Position numbers and translations under genes: made by a program. Shown here one piece after another: positions 1-8,000 of a DNA stretch of 20,714 nucleotides. Origin of the DNA: an uncultured Prevotellaceae bacterium (GTDB taxonomy: Bacteria; Bacteroidota; Bacteroidia; Bacteroidales; Bacteroidaceae); assembly GCA_946415695.1 (NCBI GenBank), contig CAMKTM010000009.1, positions 1 to 20,714 on the forward strand. Reading direction: 5' to 3'. Under the pieces are notes generated by a model. That model was not told the origin of the DNA. It saw nothing but the letters and a program-made list of their open reading frames with translations, and did no database searches. Position 1 is the first letter of the stretch; every line of letters starts with the position of its first letter.

Positions 1-436
1 AGCCGTAGCCGCAACCTGTCTCGCCCATGCCTGTCATCTGCTGGACGCGACAGCTCTGTGCGCCGTCGAACTGTGCCAAGCGCGGACGGTTCTCGCATGT
101 GCCGTTGCAGCGTACCACAGCCACTTTTGGTGCTGAAACTTCTACGGCCAGGCCGAGGATGTCGGCCACTTGTTGCATGACGGGTTGTCCGCCTACAGGA
201 CAGAGTTTGCCCTCCAGACTTCCGCCGTCGGCTGCCTTGACGCAGGCAGCAGCAAAGCCCGAGCATCCCGGATAGCCGCAGCCGCCGCAGTTGGCCTGTG
301 GCAGAACGGCACTTACCTTCCCGATGCGGGGGTCTTCATGTACAGCAAATTTGTGAGAGACGACAAAGAGGATTACCGCAGAGGCAAGCCCGATGAGTCC
401 CAACACACATACTGCAATCAAAATTACATTCACCAT
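1..436 (-). CDS. rnfB: RnfB, electron transport complex iron-sulfur subunit (N-terminal part, cut by window edge)
   Basis: The frame opens at an ATG (434-436) and stays open to the left edge, giving about 145 N-terminal residues. RnfB is the multi-cluster ferredoxin-like subunit of the membrane Rnf complex, which couples ferredoxin and NAD electron transfer to an ion gradient. Visible features are an N-terminal membrane helix (about residues 2-27), the Fe4S4-type motif ANCGGCGYPGC near residues 48-58 with its fourth Cys in KLCPVGG, and the RCNGTCENRPR segment. The ferredoxin domains would lie beyond the edge. It is 76 bp downstream of rseC on the same strand, the usual Bacteroidota order at the head of an rnfBCDGEA operon. 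Identification rests on the Cys spacing and conserved flanks. Only the fragment is seen. Confidence 0.93.
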   Translation of the reverse strand, partial: MVNVILIAVCVLGLIGLASAVILFVVSHKFAVHEDPRIGKVSAVLPQANCGGCGYPGCSGFAAACVKAADGGSLEGKLCPVGGQPVMQQVADILGLAVEVSAPKVAVVRCNGTCENRPRLAQFDGAQSCRVQQMTGMGETGCGYG

Positions 437-512
437 GTTTTGTTATTTTTATTTAGTCGTTGTTTCGTTATGACGTTATCACGTTATTTCGATGAGTGGA
501 TACATGAGCCTT

Positions 513-932
513 TTATGAGTCGCTGGTGAGGCTGAACTCAAACCTCTTTCCTATCCTGTCGCGCAGGAGGAAGAGCACGCCGTAGTAGAGCGCAAGCGTC
601 AGCAGCGAAGCCAATGCTCCGGCGGCTTCTCCGGCGAGGTGTGTGCCGACGAAGAGTGCGATGACCATGAGGATGAGAGGCACTACGTAGGCCAGAACAC
701 TTGCCCTCAAACTCTGCCGGACGGAGCCGACCAGCGTGACGCTGTCGCCGACGTGGAGGGTAGGGTAGTGCCCCCTGACCTCGATGAGCTTCTCCTTGCT
801 TTCGCTGCTGCGGCAGAGCTGTCGGGCGCTGCAACTGCTGCAAGCCGATGCCTGCAGGATGCGCACCTGGCAGCAGTCTGAGCCGATGCTTTCAATGATG
901 CCTTTGTGCCTTATGGTTTCTTTATGGGTCAT
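513..932 (-). CDS. rseC: RseC/MucC-family membrane protein (SoxR-reducing / sigma-E regulator type)
   Basis: The 139-residue product has an N-terminal cytosolic Cys-rich segment (C20, C21, and C31/C34/C40 in CSSCSARQLC), then two predicted membrane helices (about 82-106 and 112-128) and a short basic tail. This is the RseC layout; family members act with Rnf/Rsx complexes in redox control, and the Cys cluster may bind metal or Fe-S. An ATG 21 bp further upstream (953) also opens the frame. The start at 932 is preferred because GGAGATGAG lies just upstream of it and because the -7 promoter element at 951-958 would place the transcript start downstream of the 953 ATG. rnfB follows on the same strand, so the two probably form one transcript. 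Confidence 0.88.
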   Translation of the reverse strand: MTHKETIRHKGIIESIGSDCCQVRILQASACSSCSARQLCRSSESKEKLIEVRGHYPTLHVGDSVTLVGSVRQSLRASVLAYVVPLILMVIALFVGTHLAGEAAGALASLLTLALYYGVLFLLRDRIGKRFEFSLTSDS

Positions 933-950
933 CTCATCTCCAAAATCATG

Positions 951-958
951 CAAAGATA
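951..958 (-). promoter_or_regulatory. Bacteroidota -7 promoter element for rseC-rnfB
   Basis: On the minus strand this reads TATCTTTG, an exact match to TAnnTTTG, the -7 consensus of the Bacteroidota primary sigma factor. The predicted transcript start is around 944-946, leaving a leader of about 13 nt before the rseC ATG at 932. I see no clear -33 TTTG at the usual 19-21 bp spacing. Confidence 0.65.
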
Positions 959-1636
959 CGTTTTTTTTTGTTATATACCTAATTAAAATTATAAGGATTT
1001 TATTTATTTGCTAAAAATTACCTTTTTTCTCCGTTGTTATTGCCTGAAAAGTGTAACTCATGCTTCCGAAAACAAAGTATGAACATCAACATCGCTGTAA
1101 GCAAGCAACCGATGGTATGTATGGACTGTTTGTACGAAATGTGAAATTTCAAAATGAATGTAAATTTATCAAAATGCTTTCTTTTTGTTAGTTTTCGAAA
1201 TGTCGAAAAAAGGGCCAAAGCACGTTGTTTTGAGCAATTCGATGTAGGACGATTTTCATAAGAGCACGCTCTTCTGAAGAACAAGGCACGCCGTGTTTGA
1301 ATTTTTGGCATGCTTCATTGGGTGAAAAAAATCGTCATTTTTGGCGAAAAACAAGCCATTTTTGTCATGTAAGGTTGTCAAAACGGCAAATTCTTGTGTT
1401 CTTTGGAATTTGTAACTATTTGATTCACAGTATAAATTCCATTTGAGCGATTCTTTTTGAAAAGGAGAAGAAAAGCACCAGGGAAACAGTTTTTGGCGAT
1501 TGTCGGCGTTTGAGCGTAATCAAAAAGAAAGAGAAAATGCTTTAATTGTGTCAATTTGATAAAATTGCCAAGTGCATCGAGAATCGCATAAAACATCTTT
1601 TTTCAATAATAATATAAATTATTGAATAAATTTTCG
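954..1636. other. AT-rich intergenic region between divergent operons, no supported gene
   Basis: About 680 bp separate the rseC promoter from the protease promoter. The composition is A/T rich with many homopolymer A and T runs. Short open frames exist on the minus strand (1018-1311 and 1378-1596), but they have no leader motif, no promoter, no recognisable domain and a composition unlike the flanking genes, so I do not call them. Two stretches share a TTTTTGGCGA core (near 1338 and 1491). The region could be a long regulatory leader or the remains of decayed sequence. I recognise no RNA family in it. Confidence 0.5.
1602..1626. promoter_or_regulatory. Perfect 9-bp palindrome upstream of the protease promoter (candidate operator)
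   Basis: TTCAATAAT (1602-1610) and ATTATTGAA (1618-1626) are perfect inverted repeats separated by 7 bp. The right half ends 10 bp before the -7 element at 1637, so a bound dimer would cover the -33 region. This geometry suits a repressor operator. The regulator is unknown, and in AT-rich DNA a chance palindrome is possible. Confidence 0.4.
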
Positions 1637-1644
1637 TACCTTTG
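1637..1644 (+). promoter_or_regulatory. Bacteroidota -7 element for the C25 protease-ispE transcript
   Basis: TACCTTTG matches TAnnTTTG exactly and is followed by the GCAGCCG commonly seen around start sites of this type. The predicted start near 1650 gives a leader of about 50 nt before the ATG at 1702. No convincing -33 TTTG is present; a palindrome occupies that position. Confidence 0.7.
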
Positions 1645-1701
1645 CAGCCGTTTATAATGCCATGTGCTTTTTCCTAACTTCAAACAACTACTACAAAACG
1701 A

Positions 1702-4700
1702 ATGTTAAAAATGATTTTGAGAGACTTATTTAAGAAATATGGACAGCGTTGTGCAATGTATGTTTCATTTCTGTTTTTGGCTGTTCTTACATCGTTCTCC
1801 TCAGCGTTTGCTTCCGACTTGAATTGGGACTTCACGTTTTCGCCCTCCGACATTGTTCTTTCCCCCAGCGGCGAATATACCGTCGTTACCCTTGCTGATG
1901 GCGCTAATACTCGCGATGCCATCGGCACGCCTTCCATACCTGCGAAATTCGTGAACATTCTTCTTCCCGATGGCGCCACCAATGTTTCTGTTTCTGCCAC
2001 CGGTAGCCTTGAACTCCTTGCCTCGGACGTTATGCCCTGGCCAGTACAGCGCGTTGCTCCCAAGAGTAAAGTTCAGCCGCCTTTCACGGCTCCCGATGCT
2101 GCTGCTTATGCCTCAGCAAACCCTTGGCCGGCCGCTGCTGCCACGTTCGAGGGAATCCACGAGATGCAAGGTTCCACCTTCGTTTCCGTTCGTGTAAATC
2201 CCATCGTGTACGTTGGCTCGGAGAAAGCCCTCTATTACCGTCCCAGGGTAACAGTCAGCGTCACATATACATTAGGGGCAAGGAGCAAGGTGCAAGGTGC
2301 AAGAGGATTACACAACAGCCGCGTCGGCAGAATGGTGAACGCTCTCGTCGTAAATCCTTCAGCCTCTTCTGCCCTCCCTCGCAGCAGCAAACGCAGTGAC
2401 ACAACAGTTGATTACCTCATCATAACCTCCTCCAGCCTTTCCTCTGCATTCCAGAATCTTGCTGATTATCGTGCATCAGCCATCGGTGGTGGTTACAGTA
2501 CCCTTGTTGTCACGAAAGAAGACATCTCTTCCTCTTATACAGGCAATGACGTTCAGATGAAGATACGCAACTGCATCATCGATTACGTCACAAACCATGG
2601 CACGACATACGTAGTCCTCGGAGGAGACGATACGGTCATCCCAGACCGTGACACTTATGCTAATGTAGATGGAGAGACCATTGAAAAGCACATGCCAACA
2701 GACCTCTATTATTCCGACCTAACAGGAACATGGAAGTCATCGGGCAATGCCAACTACGGCGTCACTGCTGCCAAGGTCGATATGTCTCCCGATGTCATCG
2801 TCGGTCGCATCCCCATTCGCAATGCTTCGCAACTCAATAACTATCTTCGCAAGGTTCGCACCTTCGAGGCAGACCTGTCACATACCCGCAACTCCATTAT
2901 CATGGGTGGGCCTGCTGCTTGGTGCCGTTACTACGGCTCAAAACGTCCCTCCGACGACGTTACCGGAGATGGACATTCAGGTTTCCGTGTCAATCACACC
3001 TATGTGTCCGACTCGGAAATGTGGCTTCGCCGCCTTTATCGCGATGGCATAAAGCCCTATTGGGACAATGCCGAAAGCACTACGGACCGTACTGTCAGTC
3101 TTGCCTGCGATGCCATCACGTCGTGGGATGCTTCCAAATGTGGCGACAAAGTGCTCTCTGCCACTAACCTCAAGACATGGCTGAACAAAGGCTACACCCA
3201 CCTGATGTTCTCCGGTCACGGCTTCCCTCAGGGTTGGGGCATGGAATCCGGCTCCGAATACTCCACAACCCAGGCGTCCGCTCAAACGGGGCTCGTTGCC
3301 TTCGTCTATACCGACGCTTGCCTGACCGGTGCCTTCGACGAGGACGGTGTCAAGTCTTATGGCATCACTGTCGATGCGGGAACGAGCGAAGAATATACTT
3401 ATACCTCCGAGCCCTGTCTTGGCGAAGCGTTTATCCGCAATGCCAATGGTGGCGCACTTGTTCACATGGGCTGTGCCCGCTACGGTTGGGGAGAGCCCGA
3501 CTACTTGGACTCCGATCCTGAAGATACCGATTATGACGGTTACTACACCAAGTGCACTGCAAGCAACACGTCCGATGGAGGCCCTTCCACCGTTTATGCT
3601 TACAAGTTCTACAAACGCCTCTATGAGGCAGACGCAGTTGCAGAAAACCGCACGCTTGGCGAAGCTTTCGCCTTGTCGAAGGCTGATATGATTTCCCAAT
3701 GTGGCTCGTATGGTTGCGAACGATGGATACAGTTCGGCTTGAACTTCCTCGGCGACCCTGCCATTGCCCTCTATCCACGTACGTCTCTTGTAGCGCCAAA
3801 AGACCTTGCCGCTTCAGAAGTCACTACAACTTCATTCAAAGTCTCCTGGACTGCTTCCGAGGGCGCAGACTCCTATCAGGTCGATGTCGTTAAGGGAACC
3901 TCTTTTGAGGCCGACGAATATGTTGCAGGTTGGCAAGGCACCACCGTGGATGGCACAAGCGCCAACATCACTGGCCTTATGCAAAATACAGCGTATTCAG
4001 TCCGAGTACGCGCCGTCAACAGCGATGACACCAGCAATTGGTCTGACATCCTCTCTGTCACTACTGCTGTCGGTGAAGTTGCTCCCGAATGGTCTGCTTT
4101 CCCAGCAGAAACATGTAACATATATGTATCGGCGGCCCTCGAGCTAAACATTGGCGACTACGTTTCCGGCTTCCCCATTCCAACGCTCTCTATGGTTTCT
4201 TCTGAAACCGAGGAAGCAACGTTTGACCCTTCTAATGGTGCTTTCCTCTTCACGCCTTCATCTGTCGGAACCTATCAATTCGTCTTTAGGGCGGAGAATA
4301 CGCAAGGCAGCGCTGAAGCAACCCTTACTGTCAACGTAACAATTCCCCCTGTCACTGTGCCCACCCTGGCATTCGACGAAGCTGGCATCACATCCACAAT
4401 CGTCCCTGTCTCGTGGACAGCTTGCGACGATGTGACAGCATACACTCTCCAACTTGCCACCGACGATGCGTTCACTTCTGGCAATCAGAGCACTCCTGTT
4501 ACCCTCGTAGAAAACAGTGCTACCAATAGTACTGCTCCTTCTGGTTGGACTTATAATATCAGTTCCAATTCCAAATCATATCTCATCCTTTTCAGCGGGA
4601 GTTACGTCATTACCGAGGCCTTCGACGCTTCGGCCTGCTCAAGCCTCGAACTCTCCCTCTCAATGCGAACATATGGCGGAATTACCGATGCTTCCAACAA

Positions 4701-5772
4701 ACTCCTCATAGAGTATTCTTCCGATATGAGCAATTGGAAAGAACTTGCCACCGTATCAGCAAGCAACAATATAATGACAAAGAAAACCCTTAACGTCTCT
4801 CCTGCCGCAGGTCTATCTCCTGTCTATTTCAGGTTCTCTGTCCCAGGTGCAAGCTCAAGCAAAGGCGTCGGCATCAAGGATATCCTCATTAGCGGAACAA
4901 AGACAGTTGGCGGTTCTGTAGTTTCCACCACTATAGTCAACGACACAGTCTACACCTTCACCGAACTTGATCCAGGGAAGGTTTATTTCGCTCGCGTGAA
5001 GGGAGAAGCCGACTGGTCCAATATCATCAGCTTCACTACAAACAATGTGCTTATTCTTTCCGGCGAGGCTGACAACAGTGAAGCAGTTAGCAATGCTGCC
5101 GCGAATGGGGGAAGGTACGATGTAACCCTTCAAGACTGTGTTTTCTATAAGGACGACAACTGGAACACCATTTGTTTGCCCTTCGACCTGACTATCAAAG
5201 GAAGTGCATTTGACGGGGCTGATGTGAGGACTCTTGGCAACGCAAGCTTTGAAGATGGCACTTTGACACTCAACTTCACTGCCGAAAGAACAGTCAAAAC
5301 CATTCTTGCCGGCATACCTTATATTATCAAATGGCCTTATGGCTCGAACATCACTAATCCCGTCTTCAAGAATGTTATGATTGATGACAGCAAGAAAGAC
5401 TTTATCAGCACAGACGGAAAGCTACGTTTCGCAGGAACCTACGCACAGATCCCCTTCGAGAAAGAGGACAGAAGCATTTTCTACATGAAAGGAGACAATA
5501 TACTGTTTTACCCGACAGCAGGAGCGAAAATCGGTGCACTCCGTTGTTTCTTCCAACTTCCCGACGGCAGTATGGTCAATCAGTTCGTGCTGAACATTGA
5601 TGAGGTGGACAACCCGACATACATCAAGAGAAACGACGAAGAACTATGGACAACGGACAATGAGGTGTATAACCTTGCAGGTCAGAAAATGATGAACCGT
5701 CCATCGGCGTTCGACAAACGTCTTTTCCCGAAGGGTATTTACATTCAGAACGGTAAAAAGGTGGTGAAATGA
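1702..5772 (+). CDS. Secreted C25-family (gingipain-like) cysteine protease with FN3/Ig domains and sorting-like tail
   Basis: This 1356-residue multidomain protein has a hydrophobic secretion signal at about residues 19-38, a C25-type propeptide (about 40-190), and a catalytic region (about 236-690) with candidate catalytic His506 in MFSGHGFPQGWG and Cys540 in YTDACLTGAFD. The 34-residue His-Cys spacing resembles gingipains. A fibronectin type III domain follows (about 697-788), then an Ig-like domain (about 794-884). A second FN3 domain (about 893-1114) appears split by a beta-rich insert (about 932-1072). The C-terminal part carries WNTICLPFDL (1154-1163) and ends in VYNLAGQKM (1322-1330) plus GIYIQNGKKVVK, resembling type IX sorting tails. 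It is probably exported and acts extracellularly on proteins; specificity is unknown. Its start could instead be Met4 or Met19, since no Shine-Dalgarno decides. Its stop overlaps ispE by ATGA. Confidence 0.9.
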   Translation: MLKMILRDLFKKYGQRCAMYVSFLFLAVLTSFSSAFASDLNWDFTFSPSDIVLSPSGEYTVVTLADGANTRDAIGTPSIPAKFVNILLPDGATNVSVSATGSLELLASDVMPWPVQRVAPKSKVQPPFTAPDAAAYASANPWPAAAATFEGIHEMQGSTFVSVRVNPIVYVGSEKALYYRPRVTVSVTYTLGARSKVQGARGLHNSRVGRMVNALVVNPSASSALPRSSKRSDTTVDYLIITSSSLSSAFQNLADYRASAIGGGYSTLVVTKEDISSSYTGNDVQMKIRNCIIDYVTNHGTTYVVLGGDDTVIPDRDTYANVDGETIEKHMPTDLYYSDLTGTWKSSGNANYGVTAAKVDMSPDVIVGRIPIRNASQLNNYLRKVRTFEADLSHTRNSIIMGGPAAWCRYYGSKRPSDDVTGDGHSGFRVNHTYVSDSEMWLRRLYRDGIKPYWDNAESTTDRTVSLACDAITSWDASKCGDKVLSATNLKTWLNKGYTHLMFSGHGFPQGWGMESGSEYSTTQASAQTGLVAFVYTDACLTGAFDEDGVKSYGITVDAGTSEEYTYTSEPCLGEAFIRNANGGALVHMGCARYGWGEPDYLDSDPEDTDYDGYYTKCTASNTSDGGPSTVYAYKFYKRLYEADAVAENRTLGEAFALSKADMISQCGSYGCERWIQFGLNFLGDPAIALYPRTSLVAPKDLAASEVTTTSFKVSWTASEGADSYQVDVVKGTSFEADEYVAGWQGTTVDGTSANITGLMQNTAYSVRVRAVNSDDTSNWSDILSVTTAVGEVAPEWSAFPAETCNIYVSAALELNIGDYVSGFPIPTLSMVSSETEEATFDPSNGAFLFTPSSVGTYQFVFRAENTQGSAEATLTVNVTIPPVTVPTLAFDEAGITSTIVPVSWTACDDVTAYTLQLATDDAFTSGNQSTPVTLVENSATNSTAPSGWTYNISSNSKSYLILFSGSYVITEAFDASACSSLELSLSMRTYGGITDASNKLLIEYSSDMSNWKELATVSASNNIMTKKTLNVSPAAGLSPVYFRFSVPGASSSKGVGIKDILISGTKTVGGSVVSTTIVNDTVYTFTELDPGKVYFARVKGEADWSNIISFTTNNVLILSGEADNSEAVSNAAANGGRYDVTLQDCVFYKDDNWNTICLPFDLTIKGSAFDGADVRTLGNASFEDGTLTLNFTAERTVKTILAGIPYIIKWPYGSNITNPVFKNVMIDDSKKDFISTDGKLRFAGTYAQIPFEKEDRSIFYMKGDNILFYPTAGAKIGALRCFFQLPDGSMVNQFVLNIDEVDNPTYIKRNDEELWTTDNEVYNLAGQKMMNRPSAFDKRLFPKGIYIQNGKKVVK
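2275..2310 (+). repeat. G-rich dispersed repeat, copy in the C25 protease
   Basis: A run of GGGGCAAGGAGCAAGGTGC units followed by AAGAGGATTAC lies in frame and encodes the LGARSKVQGARGLH peptide (about residues 191-204). It sits at the junction between the propeptide and the catalytic region and adds several Arg/Lys residues there. The sequence closely matches the copies in ispE and hisS. Confidence 0.7.
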
Positions 5773-6623
5773 ATAAGCCATATACCATAAAGACAGGTTG
5801 CAAGATTAATCTTGGCCTGAACATTACGGAGCGGCGTCCGGATGGTTATCATAATTTGCAGACAATCTTCTATCCTGTTCCGCTCTACGACGAACTGAAG
5901 ATAGAAAGCAATCCTCTTGCTCCTCGCTCCTTGCCCCTTGCTCCTATAGAAGATGTCCTGATGCTATGCGGAAACCCGTTGGAAGGCGAGGTGCACGACA
6001 ATCTGGTGCTGCGGGCGGTGCGGTTGCTGCGGCAGGAGGGAGCTTCTGTACCTCCGCTCAGCATTGACCTCTTCAAGGCGATTCCCAGCGGAGCAGGACT
6101 TGGCGGTGGCAGTAGTGACGCAGCCTGTACGGTCAGGTCACTTGTTCAGCTTTATGATTTGCCTTTTTCTGACGAACAGATGGAAAGGCTTGTCGCAAGA
6201 CTTGGTGCCGATTGCCCGTTCTTCATCAATCCTCGTCCGTTGTATGCTGAGGGAATAGGTGATGTGTTTACGCCTATCTCGTTGAGCCTTGAAGGATGGT
6301 ACTTGATGCTGGTGAAGCCGGATGTGCATGTTTCGACTCGCGAAGCATATTCAGGAGTGCGTCCGCATCAGCCGGTTTACTCTTTGCTTGAGACGGCAAA
6401 ACTGCCAGTCGGCCAATGGGCAGGCAGGATGGTGAATGACTTCGAGGAAAGCATCTTCTCCAGACATCCTTTGCTTGCCGAGATAAAGGAGAAACTATAT
6501 CATCAGGGAGCGGCATACGCCTCAATGAGTGGAAGTGGCAGCACCATCTTCGGCCTCTTCCGTTCGCGCCCTGATTGCGAAGAAAACTTTGCAGAGCACT
6601 TTACGTTTGTCTGTCAGTTATAA
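5769..6623 (+). CDS. ispE: 4-diphosphocytidyl-2-C-methyl-D-erythritol kinase
   Basis: IspE is a cytosolic GHMP-superfamily kinase. It phosphorylates CDP-methylerythritol with ATP in the MEP route to isoprenoid precursors. The 284-residue product has the N-terminal KINLGLNI and RRPDGYHNLQT motifs (12-32), the GHMP ATP-binding loop PSGAGLGGGSSDA (106-118), LGADCPFF near residues 145-152, and the C-terminal MSGSGSTIFG motif. Its ATG overlaps the stop of the C25 protease gene as ATGA, so translation is probably coupled and the two share a promoter. It ends tail-to-tail with the minus-strand yihY-like gene with a 6-bp overlap. An extra Pro/Leu/Ala-rich peptide (NPLAPRSLPLAPI, 48-60) follows the LKIE strand and comes from a dispersed repeat in reverse orientation. 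Confidence 0.95.
   Translation: MNKPYTIKTGCKINLGLNITERRPDGYHNLQTIFYPVPLYDELKIESNPLAPRSLPLAPIEDVLMLCGNPLEGEVHDNLVLRAVRLLRQEGASVPPLSIDLFKAIPSGAGLGGGSSDAACTVRSLVQLYDLPFSDEQMERLVARLGADCPFFINPRPLYAEGIGDVFTPISLSLEGWYLMLVKPDVHVSTREAYSGVRPHQPVYSLLETAKLPVGQWAGRMVNDFEESIFSRHPLLAEIKEKLYHQGAAYASMSGSGSTIFGLFRSRPDCEENFAEHFTFVCQL
5909..5946 (-). repeat. G-rich dispersed repeat, reverse-orientation copy in ispE
   Basis: On the minus strand this reads as GGAGCAAGGGGCAAGGAGCG followed by AGGAGCAAGAGGATTG, the same unit as in the protease and hisS genes. On the coding strand it encodes the NPLAPRSLPLAP peptide, almost identical to the NPLAPCPLPPAP peptide encoded by the right arm of the hisS copy. Confidence 0.75.
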
Positions 6624-7892
6624 GTCAATAAGCAAAGCGTCGTCGCCTTCGTTTCGAAGGCTACGCAGAGCATCCCATTCCGGTGTTCCTGTCTGCCAGA
6701 CAAGGGAAGGGCTCTCAATGCCGTGAGAGTCGATGCGGCGCGTTACCATGCCTACGGTAATTCGATGAATGTCGATTGCCGGCAGATAGTATGGCTCGTC
6801 GCCTGGTTCGTTGTGTGCCTCAACGAGCAATTGTACACGTGTCAACTCATCGAGCAGGATGCCTACGAGGCTGTCGGGCAGGTGAGTGTTGACAGCAAGT
6901 CGGTGTGCCGTGAAAGGTTTTAGGCCGGATGCGAAGTGCTTGCAGATGCGGTTCATAAGTAGCAAGATGAGTGTGTCGCGATAGCGGCGGCTCAATTCGT
7001 CGCTGATGCGTTCGAATGCGTATGTCTGCAAGCGTTGGTTGGCGTAGCAGAGTTGTGCGCCGAACAAGCAAATGTACCACGAAATCTGCATCCACAACAT
7101 AAAGAGGGGTATGGCAGCGAAGGAACCGTAGATGGCATTGTAGGCGCTCAATTTAATCTGATAGTGGACGTAAGCCCACTCGATGGCCATGAAAATCATT
7201 CCAGTCAGGAAGCCCGGGAAAATGGTGTGTCGCCATTTGACGCGTGTGTTGGGCATGAATTTGAAGAGCAGCACAAAGATGAGTACTGCAAAGATGACGG
7301 GCGAGACGTGCAGGAAGAAGGTCATTGTCTTGCTGAGCAGCCTTAAGCCAGGAAGCAGGGTGCTGAAAGTCTGGAGGAAGATGCTCAGGCCGCTGGTAAT
7401 GACCACAACGAAGGGAAGAAGCAGGAGAATGCCGATGTAGTCGATTATCTGGCGGTAGATGGAGCGCGAGCGTTTCACGAACCAAATGTTGTTGAAGGCC
7501 TGTTCGATGTTTGCCGTCAGCGAAAGCAGCGTATAGAGCAGGAAGATGAGGCCGATGCCGATGAATACGCCGCCTTTGGTATGTTGCAGATACGACTCTA
7601 CGAAATTGAGAATTGTGTCGGCTATTTCGGGATTACCCTCGAGCGAGTTCCTCAGTTTGGCTTCGATGATGGTGTCGAACCCGAAACCTCGGGCAATGGC
7701 GAAGATGATGGCCAGCACCGGGACGGCAGCCAGCATACTGCTGTAGGTTAGGGCGGAGGCATAGTTCATGATGTTGTTCTTGGTGATACATTCCCAAGTG
7801 ATGACTAACCGTTTCAGCATCCCTAATCCCAGCTTTTGCATAAAGCTGAGCCGATCCTCATTGACGCTCCATATATGCTCAAGACTAACCAT
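6618..7892 (-). CDS. YihY/virulence factor BrkB family inner membrane protein
   Basis: The 424-residue product has a cytosolic N terminus and six predicted membrane helices (about residues 46-67, 109-126, 150-174, 192-213, 224-244 and 257-279). The conserved family segments are NNIMNYASALTYSSMLA (39-55), NIEQAFNNIW (128-137) and SAYNAIYGSFAAIPLFMLWM (249-268). A soluble C-terminal extension of about 140 residues follows, possibly winged-helix-like (DSLVGILLDELTRVQLL), as in Bacteroidota members. Once named ribonuclease BN, the family is now regarded as membrane proteins of uncertain role, possibly transport. It is downstream of rnpB on the same strand and converges on ispE with overlapping stops. 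I see no TAnnTTTG box of its own, so it may depend on an unrecognised promoter or on read-through from rnpB. Confidence 0.9.
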   Translation of the reverse strand: MVSLEHIWSVNEDRLSFMQKLGLGMLKRLVITWECITKNNIMNYASALTYSSMLAAVPVLAIIFAIARGFGFDTIIEAKLRNSLEGNPEIADTILNFVESYLQHTKGGVFIGIGLIFLLYTLLSLTANIEQAFNNIWFVKRSRSIYRQIIDYIGILLLLPFVVVITSGLSIFLQTFSTLLPGLRLLSKTMTFFLHVSPVIFAVLIFVLLFKFMPNTRVKWRHTIFPGFLTGMIFMAIEWAYVHYQIKLSAYNAIYGSFAAIPLFMLWMQISWYICLFGAQLCYANQRLQTYAFERISDELSRRYRDTLILLLMNRICKHFASGLKPFTAHRLAVNTHLPDSLVGILLDELTRVQLLVEAHNEPGDEPYYLPAIDIHRITVGMVTRRIDSHGIESPSLVWQTGTPEWDALRSLRNEGDDALLIDL

Positions 7893-7993
7893 TTGGCCGT
7901 TTAGTTGTTAGGTCGTTTGGTTGCTTGGGAAAATGTCTGATGGCAGAGTGAACACACCTAAATGGCCAAACGATAGATTTCCCGAGCAACAAA
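7891..7993. repeat. Interleaved inverted repeats between rnpB and the yihY-like gene
   Basis: Two blocks recur in inverted form. Block A is TTTGGCCGTTTAG (7892-7904), matched by CTAAATGGCCAAA (7958-7970). Block B is TTTGGTTGCTTGGGAAA (7916-7932), matched by TTTCCCGAGCAACAAA (7978-7993). The order is A, B, A', B', so the arms interleave and cannot all pair in one simple hairpin. They span the leader of the yihY-like gene and the DNA just past the rnpB 3' end, and could act in rnpB termination or processing, or be a decayed mobile repeat. Confidence 0.6.
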
Positions 7994-8000
7994 TAAAAGT

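Noticed and set aside
1018..1311. 97-codon minus-strand frame in the long intergenic region
   Set aside because: No promoter, domain or gene-like composition; the reading frame is probably a by-product of AT-rich non-coding DNA.
1378..1596. 72-codon minus-strand frame upstream of the protease
   Set aside because: Same reasons; its start would lie just upstream of the candidate operator, and no -7 element precedes it.
2977..3699. A 240-codon minus-strand frame inside the protease catalytic region
   Set aside because: Antisense to the catalytic His/Cys region of a convincing gene; no start signal or domain.
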